The notes beneath the pieces were generated by a model, which did no database searches, had not been told where the DNA came from, and saw only the letters and a list, made by a program, of their open reading frames with translations. A program made the translations under genes and the position numbers. Positions 18,901 to 25,984 of a stretch of 64,000 nt of DNA are shown in pieces; position 1 is the first letter of the stretch, and each line of letters begins with the position of its first letter. The DNA is taken from assembly GCF_014695395.1 (NCBI RefSeq), contig NZ_JACJOF010000015.1:1-64000 (forward strand). Direction: 5' to 3'. Source of the stretch: Nodosilinea sp. FACHB-131. Its GTDB lineage: Bacteria; Cyanobacteriota; Cyanobacteriia; Phormidesmidales; Phormidesmidaceae.

Positions 18901-19887
18901 CGCAATGAAACGGGGCAGACCACGGCGGTGTGGGTACGCTGGCAACTGGTTACCGACTTTTATCGCTCTACGGCCCGCGATCGCCACTATACCCTCGACT
19001 ACATCACCGGCACGATTCAGTTTGGCGACGGCCAGGCGGGCCGGGTGCCGCCCCAGGGCCGCAACAATATTCGCCTGCACTACCAAACCGGGGGCGGCAG
19101 TGGGGCGGCGTTTTTGCCTCAGACCGTCAACCAGCTCAAGACCACCATTCCCTTTGTGGCCCGCGTCACCAACCTTGAAGCAGGGGGCGGGGGCTCGGCC
19201 CAAGAATCGCTGACTGCGTTGCAGGAGCGCGGCCCCAAGCAGCTGCGCCACCGAGGCCGCGCCGTCACCTGCCAAGATTTTGAAGACCTGGCCTTTGAGG
19301 CCTCCCCCGATGTGGCGCGAGCCAAGGCGATCGCCCCCACCTTTGACCCCCTCGACGACAATCACTGGCTTGACCCCCGCAGCGTTCCGTCCAAGCAAAA
19401 GCTCGCGCCGCACCGCGCCGTGTCCCAGGTTGGCCTAGTGCAGCTCCTGATTGTGCCCTACAGCGCCGCGCGCCATCCTACTCCCAGTCTGGCCCTGCTC
19501 GATCGCGTGGCCGACTATCTACAATCGCGCTGTGGAGCGACTCTGAATTTGCAGGTGCTGCGCCCTCAGTGGCAGGAGGTGGTGGTCACCACTACCCTGG
19601 TGCCGGTCTCGCTCCAGGGGGCCGATGGGGTGCGATCGCAAGTGCTGCAGCAGCTAGAGGCGTTTTTGCATCCACTGACTGGTGGCCCCAGGGGCATAGG
19701 CTGGCCCTGGGGCCGCTTTCCGCAGGAGTCAGACCTGTACGCGGTGATTGCCGCCGTGCCAGGGGTTGATCACGTTCAGTCGCTGACCATTTTCCCTACC
19801 CGCCCTACCCTGCCTGCCGATACCCTAGTGTTCTCGGGCCTCCATAGCGTGCAGCTCGCGATGCCGACCCCCGGAGGTGAACCATGA
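15940..19887 (+). CDS. Large baseplate J/gp6-like wedge protein (Afp11-like)
   Basis: A 1315-residue protein. The N-terminal region (YDDIVRQTTALVQKHVPGW, DPDAGTALVRIFGRMAALVSDRLNRAP, FLAFLDLIGTQLRPPQPA) and the C-terminal region (LEAGGGGSAQESLTALQERGPKQLRHRGRAVTCQDFEDLA in parts, then VTTTLVPVSLQG, GWPWGRFPQESDLYAVIAAVPGVDHV) are those of eCIS baseplate wedge proteins. The central 600 residues are beta-rich repeats of the form DAGQTTLAVHDVRGF and VRDQRL, probably decorative domains. In tCIS, extensions of baseplate proteins are implicated in membrane anchoring, but nothing here allows a direct claim. It overlaps the next gene by four bases (ATGA). Confidence 0.9.
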   Translation: MATPPKIDHRSYDDIVRQTTALVQKHVPGWQPQPADPDAGTALVRIFGRMAALVSDRLNRAPEKNFLAFLDLIGTQLRPPQPARVPLTFELAVGSPVEAYVPAQTQVAALLPDGEEAVFETEQELVVTTAQLVSALVSEPGGDRYRDCTPQVTGLDANAFPMFEGDRPVEHALYFACDPLLTLPGRKTVTVQVRSPEAADLSHFPITWSVWNGATWQPVLGIVDGLSVTLTADQKTILIGKGRAIDTDGKEIVLASDQELTASDTDKNQIVVLAISAASAKTTTPILKRVVPAGTANTTAATTIQLARLAIDSEGRIRPAFQTRPAEGETWEFTLTKQLPTSVKQTLHGLEAAWLRAALHTPLPADQTALPQLLSLHLKVEMRHDNLPPALCSFNTASLDTSKDFFPLGEQPRFNDTVYIASQEVLSKAGALITLAIEVSTPPPLPVSPSSDLELDWEVWTGLRWQTVKLADFQDTTQNFTVRGELSFRLPNTLAQVEVGGENNYWLRGRIVRGSYRTEAATASTSLRSQADAGQTTLAVHDVRGFFLNDPITVSNAAQYESHKVAAVVQEKHEITLKTATGLSKAYPAGARVLLNGFGAPSLKSLTLGYEYASALVPASACVAQNEFTAAALSALALADRVDAGQRVLKLTSVASLAVRDQRLSAYAYSPTWQQVLLRTATSAEIRDIFAVDFQAQTITLVEDLANSYNPGVTAVMVCAQLTAEVQQGSHVLPIRSVDGVSVGMSLSLVPVLPQPSVVAIEAETVAVEAIDSDRQLLILTQPVQRDYPKLSTLVPTFRPFVPSGDRHPTLYLGFDRPLANRLTTLYLQVEPPAVGDDIDPQAGVAPAQLTTDYASPVGWTHLGLHDHTKGFTDRGLIQFMAPADLQPRTRFGQSRYWLRVRWHDGVFPLRPQLRRVLTNTMWASQTTTRAGEILGSSSGEPHQTYVTTQSPVLAGLRLEIQEGSPPAAAEQADLEAALGPGAVTIERNETGQTTAVWVRWQLVTDFYRSTARDRHYTLDYITGTIQFGDGQAGRVPPQGRNNIRLHYQTGGGSGAAFLPQTVNQLKTTIPFVARVTNLEAGGGGSAQESLTALQERGPKQLRHRGRAVTCQDFEDLAFEASPDVARAKAIAPTFDPLDDNHWLDPRSVPSKQKLAPHRAVSQVGLVQLLIVPYSAARHPTPSLALLDRVADYLQSRCGATLNLQVLRPQWQEVVVTTTLVPVSLQGADGVRSQVLQQLEAFLHPLTGGPRGIGWPWGRFPQESDLYAVIAAVPGVDHVQSLTIFPTRPTLPADTLVFSGLHSVQLAMPTPGGEP

Positions 19888-20828
19888 CCCTACCCCTGCC
19901 CAACCTGGACGATCGTACCTACGCCGACCTGGTGGCCGAGGCGCGATCGCACATCATCCTCGAATACCCCGACTGGACTGACCACAACCCCAGCGACCCC
20001 GGCATAGTCGTGATCGAGCTGCTGGCCTGGCTGGCGGAGCTAGCGCTTTACCGCGTCAACCAGCTGCCCGACGCCAACACCGTGGCCTACCTCAAGCTGC
20101 TCCGGGGCAAAGACATCGATGGGTCGCTACAGGACAATCCCGCCGCCCTCCAACGAGAAATTCGGCAAGCCTTGACCGACCTGCGGCAGACCTATCGCGC
20201 CGTCACCCCCGCCGATTTTGCCACCCTGATTGAGCAGTGGAACCAGACCCAGACTGACCCAGCCCTACAGGTAAAGCGGGTTCACTGCCTGCCGGGCTGC
20301 AATCTAGACCGCCCGCCTGCCAAAACGCGAGACGATTCTGCCCATATCAGCCTGGTGGTTTTACCCGACACCGCTGCTGCCCAACCCCAGCCCAGCCCTG
20401 ACCTGATGGCTCAGCTGCACCAGTGGTTTGCGCCCCGGCAGCTGCTTACGGTTCATCACCACATTGTTGGCCCGCAGTATGTCCCCATTCAGCCGAGCGC
20501 CAGTCTGTACCTCGAAGCGGGCGCAGATCCGGTGCGAGTGCGCGATCAGGCCATGACAGAGGTGGAGAATTTCTTTCATCCGCTGGCTTCAAACCAGTAC
20601 TGGGGTGGCGACGGCTGGCCCTTTGGGCGATCGGTCTATAGCTCTGAGCTCTACGCCCTGCTCGATCGCATTCCCGGGGTGGACTATGTGCAAGCGGTGC
20701 GGTTAGACGCAGGGGCTACCGCCATGGATGAAATTGCGATCGCCCCCCATGCCCTGGTCAGCGCCAGCCTCAGCCCCGACAGTTTTACCCTCATGGAGCC
20801 GACCGGCGATGAATGGCGAGCCATCTAA
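19884..20828 (+). CDS. Short second baseplate J-like protein (Afp12-position)
   Basis: A 314-residue protein that starts like the large wedge protein (LDDRTYADLVAEARSHI, YPDWTDHNPSDPGIVVIELLAWLAELALYRVNQLPDAN in two parts) and ends like it too (WPFGRSVYSSELYALLDRIPGVDYVQAV). It therefore looks like a baseplate J-type protein reduced to its N- and C-terminal domains. Afp12 relatives that I know are usually far longer, so this is a compact version. It is coupled to the upstream gene (ATGA) and overlaps the start of the next. Confidence 0.85.
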   Translation: MTLPLPNLDDRTYADLVAEARSHIILEYPDWTDHNPSDPGIVVIELLAWLAELALYRVNQLPDANTVAYLKLLRGKDIDGSLQDNPAALQREIRQALTDLRQTYRAVTPADFATLIEQWNQTQTDPALQVKRVHCLPGCNLDRPPAKTRDDSAHISLVVLPDTAAAQPQPSPDLMAQLHQWFAPRQLLTVHHHIVGPQYVPIQPSASLYLEAGADPVRVRDQAMTEVENFFHPLASNQYWGGDGWPFGRSVYSSELYALLDRIPGVDYVQAVRLDAGATAMDEIAIAPHALVSASLSPDSFTLMEPTGDEWRAI

Positions 20829-21531
20829 CCCCAGCGACTACCTCCAATACCTGCCCGCCGCCCTGCAAACCGACCCCATTTTGGGCCAGTTTTTGCTGGC
20901 CTTTGAGCAAATTTTAACGGGGTTGCCCACCGCGTCGACAGAGACCAAAATTCTGCTGCCCGAGACCGAAAATCCACCGGGACTAGAGGCCCTGATCGGC
21001 CAGCTGCACACATACCTTGACCCGACCCAAACCCCGGCAGAATTTTTGCCCTGGCTGGCCAACTGGGTTGCCCTCAGCCTGCGAGAAGACTGGCCTGAGC
21101 AGGTCAAGCGCAGTTTCATTCGCCGTATTGTGCCGCTGTATCAAAAACGGGGCACCAAAGCAGGATTGGTTGAAATGCTTAAGCTCTACCTAGAAAACGA
21201 TGAAAATGCCCAAGAAAAAATCTCTGTCTATGAATTTGACCCACCCGCCCACTACTTTCAAGTTGAGCTAGAGCTAACCAGTCAAGATCTAGAAGCCTAT
21301 CGACGCAAAGAGAGAATTGCCCGCGCCATTATCGATCAGGAGAAACCGGCCCACACATTTTATGCCTTGCAGATCAAAATGCCGACCATGCGCCTGATCT
21401 CTGAGGACCTCGCGCGCCGTGAGGGCAAAAATCCCCAAAAAACAATGCTCAGAATCACTGCTGACGAAAAATATACTAACAGAACAATTTTAGGTAGCTC
21501 GACTCAACCCCCCTCAGTTGGAGACACGTAA
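20809..21531 (+). CDS. Phage tail protein I-like baseplate protein
   Basis: A 240-residue protein of the phage tail protein I / eCIS baseplate type. It opens with SDYLQYLPAALQTDPILGQFLLAFEQI in two parts, then a GLEALIGQLHTYLDP segment, WLANWVALSL, and IRRIVPLYQKRGTKAGLVEMLKLYL, which is diagnostic. Late strands FQVELEL and HTFYALQIKMP follow. The ATG at 20809 lies 20 bases inside the preceding gene; longer readings give non-family N-termini. It probably connects the baseplate wedge to the fibre encoded 3 bp downstream. Confidence 0.85.
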   Translation: MNGEPSNPSDYLQYLPAALQTDPILGQFLLAFEQILTGLPTASTETKILLPETENPPGLEALIGQLHTYLDPTQTPAEFLPWLANWVALSLREDWPEQVKRSFIRRIVPLYQKRGTKAGLVEMLKLYLENDENAQEKISVYEFDPPAHYFQVELELTSQDLEAYRRKERIARAIIDQEKPAHTFYALQIKMPTMRLISEDLARREGKNPQKTMLRITADEKYTNRTILGSSTQPPSVGDT

Positions 21532-21533
21532 CG

Positions 21534-23528
21534 ATGGCCGATCAAACTCAACCGCAGCTCCCCGTTGAAAAGCGCCCCAACTACTTTGATGGCCAATATC
21601 TCCAAGTCAACGATTTTCAGGAGGAACAGCAGTACCACATCGATCGCCAGCGCCGCCCCTTTCAATACCTACATGTTTCCGGTGTTCTCGACGGTTTGCA
21701 GGTCACCTCTGGTGGCAGCAATTTTGCCATCACCCTGGCCCCCGGCAGCGCCATCGATACCTATGGGCAACAGATTCTGCTGCAAAGCACAATGCTGCTT
21801 CAATTTAAGCCGCCGCTGCCGAAAAACGAGTCGCTAATCACCAAGGATCTAGCGAAGGATGACCCTGCTTTTACATTTGATTTGCAAGTCCTCAAGCCTG
21901 CCACTGGCAGCGTCAACTATTACCTCACTATTGCCTATGGCGAAGATAAAACCGATCGGCAAACAGAGTCGGGTAGCGAACAATTTCGCCGCTGGCACGA
22001 ACGCCCTACCATCCAGATAGCCGATGAGCTGGCTGTGAACGATCTGCCCCTGGCGAAACTGATGATCACCCCCAACGGGGTAACGATCGATACCAGCGTT
22101 TGCCGCTATTCAGGGGTTAAATTTCCTAACCGCGACGGTAGCGAGCTAACGGTGCGATCGCAAGGTAGCCAAGTTCAACTTCAGGGCAGTCTCTACATCA
22201 CAGGTAATATCGGCATCGGCACGGGTACACCCAGAAGCCAACTGTCGGTCGTCAATGGAGCTGCGATCGGCACCACCTACGCACCCACCCATGTCGCCCC
22301 TCCAAACAGCTTGATCATCGAAGGTCGCCTCGGCGTGGGGACCTCCAACCCCCAACATGCCCTGTCTATCCAGGGCGGGGCCATCTCCTTCCACGACCCT
22401 ACTACTCCACAGCCCTTTGCCCCCGTTGGCATCGACTACGACAAAACGCTCGATACCCTCCGGTTTCGCGCCAATATCGATGGCACAGGCTTACACGCCG
22501 ACCACCTCACCATCCAGCGCACCACCGGCAATGTCGGCATTGGCACTCCGACCCCTGCCGCCAAACTCGATATCAGCGGCACCGCCGGCATGGTGTTACG
22601 AGTTGGTCAGCCCTCGGATAATAACAACAGCACCGCTAGGGTTGACTTGCCAGGTGACATCCAGCTCAGACGGTGGGGCAGCGACGAATATGCTTACCTT
22701 CAAACCATAGATGGCAATAAAAGTAACAGCATTGGCTTAGTGATCAGAACCCAAAAGGCGGCTCCAAATGCAATTAGACCTACTGTTACAGATGCACTGA
22801 CCATCAAACCAGACGGCAGCTTGGGCAACCTTTCTATATCGGGCTCTGTCAATTTTGGTGCCACTGCTCGACAGATGATTACTCTTTGGAATCCAGGCTT
22901 TGGCATTGGTATTCAGTCAGGTACCCAATACTTTCGTTCAAACAAAAACTTTGCTTGGTACAAAGGCGGCTCCCATAGTGATGTTGAGTTGGATGCGGGC
23001 AGTGGTGTAGCTCAGATGGTCATTAAAGATGGCAACGTTGGCATTGGTACGGCTAGCCCAAATGCTCGATTAGAAATTCCCGGCATAGGGTCTGGAACCC
23101 TGTTATCGGTAGGAGCAGATTTGGGTAGCACTGCGGATGTTACGCTGTGTGGCAATATCAAGCTGAGAGAACATGGCGGCACCGGAGTGGCCTATATTCA
23201 AGCGATAGACCCTGGTAGTAATCGGAGTATTGGGCTTAAGTTCATCACACAATCTGAAGGTCGATTTCAGAGTGTTGCGACTGAGGCGATGACTCTTGAT
23301 CCCATAGGAAACCTTAGATTAAACAAGGGAGCAATTTACATTCAAGGAAGATCCGCTCTAGTATTTTCTGAAGGAACAAACGCCGATCTTGATCCGGGTG
23401 CTTTTACAGGAATTTTCTCCCCTAGTGGTAGGTTTCTTCTCGCGATGATGAATACTGGGGAAGCTCGCGTCTGGAGAATTCATCAAAGCGGCAATACAAT
23501 TGCATGGTCTTCTGGTAGACCAGGATAA
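21534..23528 (+). CDS. Tail fibre protein with GNVGIGT repeats
   Basis: A 664-residue protein. Residues 1-230 form an eCIS-type N-terminal domain (VEKRPNYFDGQYLQVNDFQ, YHIDRQRRPFQYLH, GSAIDTYGQQILL). Then come at least four copies of the fibre motif GN(I/V)GIGT..P...L at about 223, 265, 335 and 500, typical of phage tail fibres and trimeric surface proteins. The C-terminal 60 residues (FTGIFSPSGRFLLAMM) form a separate tip. It would recognise the target membrane or, in thylakoid-anchored systems, another ligand. The C-terminal third of the DNA is less GC-rich, which may mean exchange of the receptor-binding end. Confidence 0.88.
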   Translation: MADQTQPQLPVEKRPNYFDGQYLQVNDFQEEQQYHIDRQRRPFQYLHVSGVLDGLQVTSGGSNFAITLAPGSAIDTYGQQILLQSTMLLQFKPPLPKNESLITKDLAKDDPAFTFDLQVLKPATGSVNYYLTIAYGEDKTDRQTESGSEQFRRWHERPTIQIADELAVNDLPLAKLMITPNGVTIDTSVCRYSGVKFPNRDGSELTVRSQGSQVQLQGSLYITGNIGIGTGTPRSQLSVVNGAAIGTTYAPTHVAPPNSLIIEGRLGVGTSNPQHALSIQGGAISFHDPTTPQPFAPVGIDYDKTLDTLRFRANIDGTGLHADHLTIQRTTGNVGIGTPTPAAKLDISGTAGMVLRVGQPSDNNNSTARVDLPGDIQLRRWGSDEYAYLQTIDGNKSNSIGLVIRTQKAAPNAIRPTVTDALTIKPDGSLGNLSISGSVNFGATARQMITLWNPGFGIGIQSGTQYFRSNKNFAWYKGGSHSDVELDAGSGVAQMVIKDGNVGIGTASPNARLEIPGIGSGTLLSVGADLGSTADVTLCGNIKLREHGGTGVAYIQAIDPGSNRSIGLKFITQSEGRFQSVATEAMTLDPIGNLRLNKGAIYIQGRSALVFSEGTNADLDPGAFTGIFSPSGRFLLAMMNTGEARVWRIHQSGNTIAWSSGRPG

Positions 23529-23606
23529 AGCGATAAAGATCTGGCAAAGCCTAATACATTAAGGCAGTTTTCTCATTTTTTTCAACTAAACCTTATTTAA
23601 TTCTCG

Positions 23607-23852
23607 ATGCTAAAACACTTGCTCGAACAACGTCTGCAAACCCTGCAAACTGACTTTCAAGCGGGTCAAACCATGCTGGCCGAATTAGAAGCCAAACAGG
23701 TCAACCTGCGGGAAACCCTGCTGAGAATGAGCGGTGCCATTCAAGTGCTGCAAGAGTGCTTGCAGGCGAATGAGGAACCTGAAACGAGTACCGAGCCAGA
23801 GCCCGTAGTAGATGTCGATGGGATGGGCGATCGAGCGGCTTTAGAAACTTAG
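23607..23852 (+). CDS. Small coiled-coil protein at the end of the eCIS operon
   Basis: An 81-residue protein. Residues 1-55 are a heptad-like coiled coil (LLEQRLQTLQTDFQAGQTML, then LEAKQVNLRETLLRMSGAIQVLQE). The remainder is acidic and Pro/Glu-rich. Short coiled-coil proteins with this pattern often follow tail genes. I do not know a function. It is separated from the fibre gene by 78 bp and is the last credible gene of the operon. Confidence 0.6.
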   Translation: MLKHLLEQRLQTLQTDFQAGQTMLAELEAKQVNLRETLLRMSGAIQVLQECLQANEEPETSTEPEPVVDVDGMGDRAALET

Positions 23853-24604
23853 TGCTAGTCATAGTCAAGTCGTTTTGCTCAAGACTAGGGCCTGTACCTT
23901 CTCCCCTCCACGATGCTTTGACTAACGTGCTGTCCATCGCCGTTAACCCCTTAGCATATGCGGCTAGCCTCGCTTGCCAAAATCGAGCAAAGGACCGTAA
24001 CGACTTTATCCGTAGTTAGGGAGATCCCGCTTTTCCGTCACCGACGCCGCCATCAAGCCTAAGTGATCCTGCTTCTCTACCTCCAACACGCGATCCCAAG
24101 TAGCACTGTGCACATCCCTGCTACCGCGAATAGCGGTAAAGTCATTCGCGTTGGTTGCAAGATCCCATGCCCGTAGGGATTTCATTCCCCTTTGCAAGAG
24201 CTAAATTGCTCGGCACTTGAGATGACTGCTTTTCAGCTGTCTCCACACGATTGGATAAGATATCCTAGAAAATTGCACGACCAGACAAAAATTGCTAGAA
24301 ACCAAGCAGAATAGAGCGTTGGGGTTCAACAGAGGATTAAGGCTTTTGGCGATCGCTTTGGACAAAATATGCTTTACTCGTCGGACAAATTATTCTCGAA
24401 GTCACAATTGGGGCGACGGCTTTGGTTGAGTTGGTAGGCGAGGTTGGCCTCCTCTAGCCGTTCTAGATAAAGCAACATAATTCCGAGCGCTTCCCACTAG
24501 ACAAACGATGCTTGAGATTACATTCCCGTTTAGAAGGGAAGTCGCCGACGTATTATCGCGAGAACAACGCCTTCAAAACACTTGTTCGTTCTTAGTGAGT
24601 ACGA
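23853..24604. other. Gene-poor debris after the eCIS operon
   Basis: About 750 bp without a convincing intact gene. It contains a 63-residue minus-strand frame (24006-24197) of no recognised family, the 34-residue minus-strand fragment listed separately, and several HIP1-type octamers. The composition is intermediate. I read it as decayed sequence left by insertions and deletions, continuous with the broken monooxygenase gene that follows. Confidence 0.45.
24374..24478 (-). pseudogene. Short protein-like fragment
   Basis: A minus-strand frame of 34 residues beginning MLLYLERLEEANLAYQLNQS, followed by RRPNCDFENNL and a TAA. The helical, charged pattern looks protein-like, but the frame is closed by a TAG nine codons upstream of the ATG and no family was recognised. 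It is probably the tail of a degraded gene or a very small unknown protein. Confidence 0.25.
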
Positions 24605-25126
24605 ATGGTCGACACTTCATCCCAAAACATTTTGATTGTCGGCGCGAGGCCAGCCGGGCTATTGCTGGCCCACTATCTCCTGCGGCGGGGCTGTCGTGTG
24701 CAGATCTGCGATCGCCGCCCTGAGCCGCGCCAGATTGCCCCTGACCAACAGCGGTCGTTCCCCATTTCTCTGCAATATCGGGGGCGATGTACGCATTTTT
24801 CTAGCTCCGCAGCCAGGCGGTCAAATGTGTCGCAGATGTTGCCTCAGTTCTCTCAGTAGCGGGTGGTCGAAGCCCATGCTCTACGAGATCTGTCAGACTA
24901 TTCCTTTCCGCGCAGCAAAGCATTAGTGCTTGAGTTTTTTCTGCGGCTCACTGTGGGACGCAAGCTCCACCAGTGGTTTCCCCAACGGTTTTCGCCCTTT
25001 GTGTTTGACCTCGTTTTAGATACCCATTTGAATTACTCAGAGGTGCTGCACCTCAGCAAGGGGTGGATCAACAGGGTCAAGCGATCGATGGCGGCAACCG
25101 CATCAGCGCATGAGGTTACTAGTTGA
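24605..25126 (+). pseudogene. FAD-dependent monooxygenase remnant (kynurenine 3-monooxygenase-like), internally deleted
   Basis: The 5' part encodes an FAD-binding Rossmann start: NILIVGARPAGLLLAHYLLRR with a degenerate GxGxxG, then VQICDRRPE. After about 60 residues the frame collapses. From 24863 a different frame encodes the C-terminal part of the same family: LRDLSDYSFPRSKALVLEFF, then LHQWFPQRFSPFVFDLVLDT and LHLSKGWINRVKRSM. The intact family has more than 400 residues, so the central substrate-binding part is missing. The two ends in the correct order show a single ancestral gene with an internal deletion plus frameshift. Confidence 0.8.
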
Positions 25127-25173
25127 GGTGATTGGGACGATAATGAAGCCTAGTTATCCACGAAGGCAAGCCT

Positions 25174-25839
25174 GTGACCTCCGAAAAATCAGACACGCCA
25201 GACGCGCCAAAGGCGATTGAGCATCAGAACGTCCCCGTCGAGCATCGCAGTCTCCACGACTTTTTGTATAGCGCTGCTGACGAGCATGCTGCTGAAACAG
25301 CTGCCGCCCCACCCACGGCTTCTACCGGCAATAGCCCCCTACCCGTCGCCGACTGGTGTGACCAAACCCAAGATGCCAAAGTCACCGGCGTCTATGCCGT
25401 GCTCGATCGCGAGGGTCAGACTCAGTTTATTGGCATCTCTCGCAACGTCTCTCTATCGTTGCGTAGCCATTTGCTCGAAAAAGGGGAGACGGTCTGTGCC
25501 CTGGTCACAGTTCAACCCTTTAGCTTTCCAAACCGAGAGGTGATGGCCGCCCTGCGGGATGAATGGATTGCGGCTTTGCCCAGCCCCCCACCCGGCAATG
25601 TCGACGGCACTTGGGATGGCACCGTGGGTAAAGCCGTCACCCAAGCCATGTCTGCCGCCGAGCGCGAAGCCTACGAAGCCAAAAAGCTCAAGCTCCGCCG
25701 CGCCATGGCCGACAGCTCACTGGCGAAAGAGCAAGATGCAGCCCAAGCTGCTGACCCTAAAGCAGACCTAGCTGCTGCCATGACCGACGACAATTGGAGC
25801 GCTCTAATTCGCGATCAAACCGAGCAAACTCAGTCGTAA
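25174..25839 (+). CDS. GIY-YIG nuclease superfamily protein (cyanobacterial type)
   Basis: A 221-residue protein starting at GTG 25174 with GAAGGC upstream. Residues about 70-140 form a GIY-YIG-like domain: VTGVYAVLDREGQTQFIGIS (GVY and FIG replacing GIY and YIG), then SLRSHLLEKG and the helix MAALRDEWIAALP. The rest is an acidic N-terminal tail and an Ala-rich helical C-terminus. It resembles a conserved cyanobacterial family of unknown substrate. The active arginine/glutamate pattern of true GIY-YIG nucleases is only partly visible, so catalytic activity is uncertain. It is followed by a bidirectional terminator. Confidence 0.65.
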   Translation: MTSEKSDTPDAPKAIEHQNVPVEHRSLHDFLYSAADEHAAETAAAPPTASTGNSPLPVADWCDQTQDAKVTGVYAVLDREGQTQFIGISRNVSLSLRSHLLEKGETVCALVTVQPFSFPNREVMAALRDEWIAALPSPPPGNVDGTWDGTVGKAVTQAMSAAEREAYEAKKLKLRRAMADSSLAKEQDAAQAADPKADLAAAMTDDNWSALIRDQTEQTQS

Positions 25840-25860
25840 TCCTTTGGGTTCAGCGGTTGT

Positions 25861-25892
25861 GTAGGTTGGGTGGCGCGCTAGCAGAACCCAAC
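25861..25892. repeat. Dispersed GTAGGTTGGGT...AACCCAAC repeat, copy 1
   Basis: An imperfect inverted repeat with arms GTAGGTTGGGT (25861-25871) and AACCCAAC (25885-25892), directly after the GIY-YIG gene. A related, longer copy lies at 31523-31577. Such GGTTGGGTT elements are scattered through many cyanobacterial genomes. Confidence 0.55.
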
Positions 25893-25922
25893 AAAACTCA
25901 ATCTAGCGAATGAACAAATATA

Positions 25923-25960
25923 AAAGATGGGGAGCACCCAAAAAGGTGCTCCCCATCTTT
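25923..25960. terminator. Bidirectional intrinsic terminator
   Basis: A perfect 16-bp stem (25923-25938 with 25945-25960) containing GATGGGGAGCACC, with a six-base loop CAAAAA. The arms carry AAA and TTT ends. It lies between the convergent GIY-YIG gene (+) and the repeat protein gene (-) and can serve both. Confidence 0.85.
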
Positions 25961-25984
25961 ATAGCTTACTGAGCATCAAAGGAA

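Noticed and set aside
18394-19413. 339-codon open frame on the minus strand
   Set aside because: Antisense to the baseplate J gene; no motif, same codon-shadow effect.
262-23852. Interpretation of the tail genes as a contractile-tailed prophage
   Set aside because: There is no capsid, portal, terminase, integrase or lysis gene, while the AAA+ ATPase and DUF4157 proteins are eCIS markers.
24006-24197. 63-codon minus-strand frame in the debris region
   Set aside because: No recognisable family and no ribosome site. I considered a transposase remnant but could not support it.
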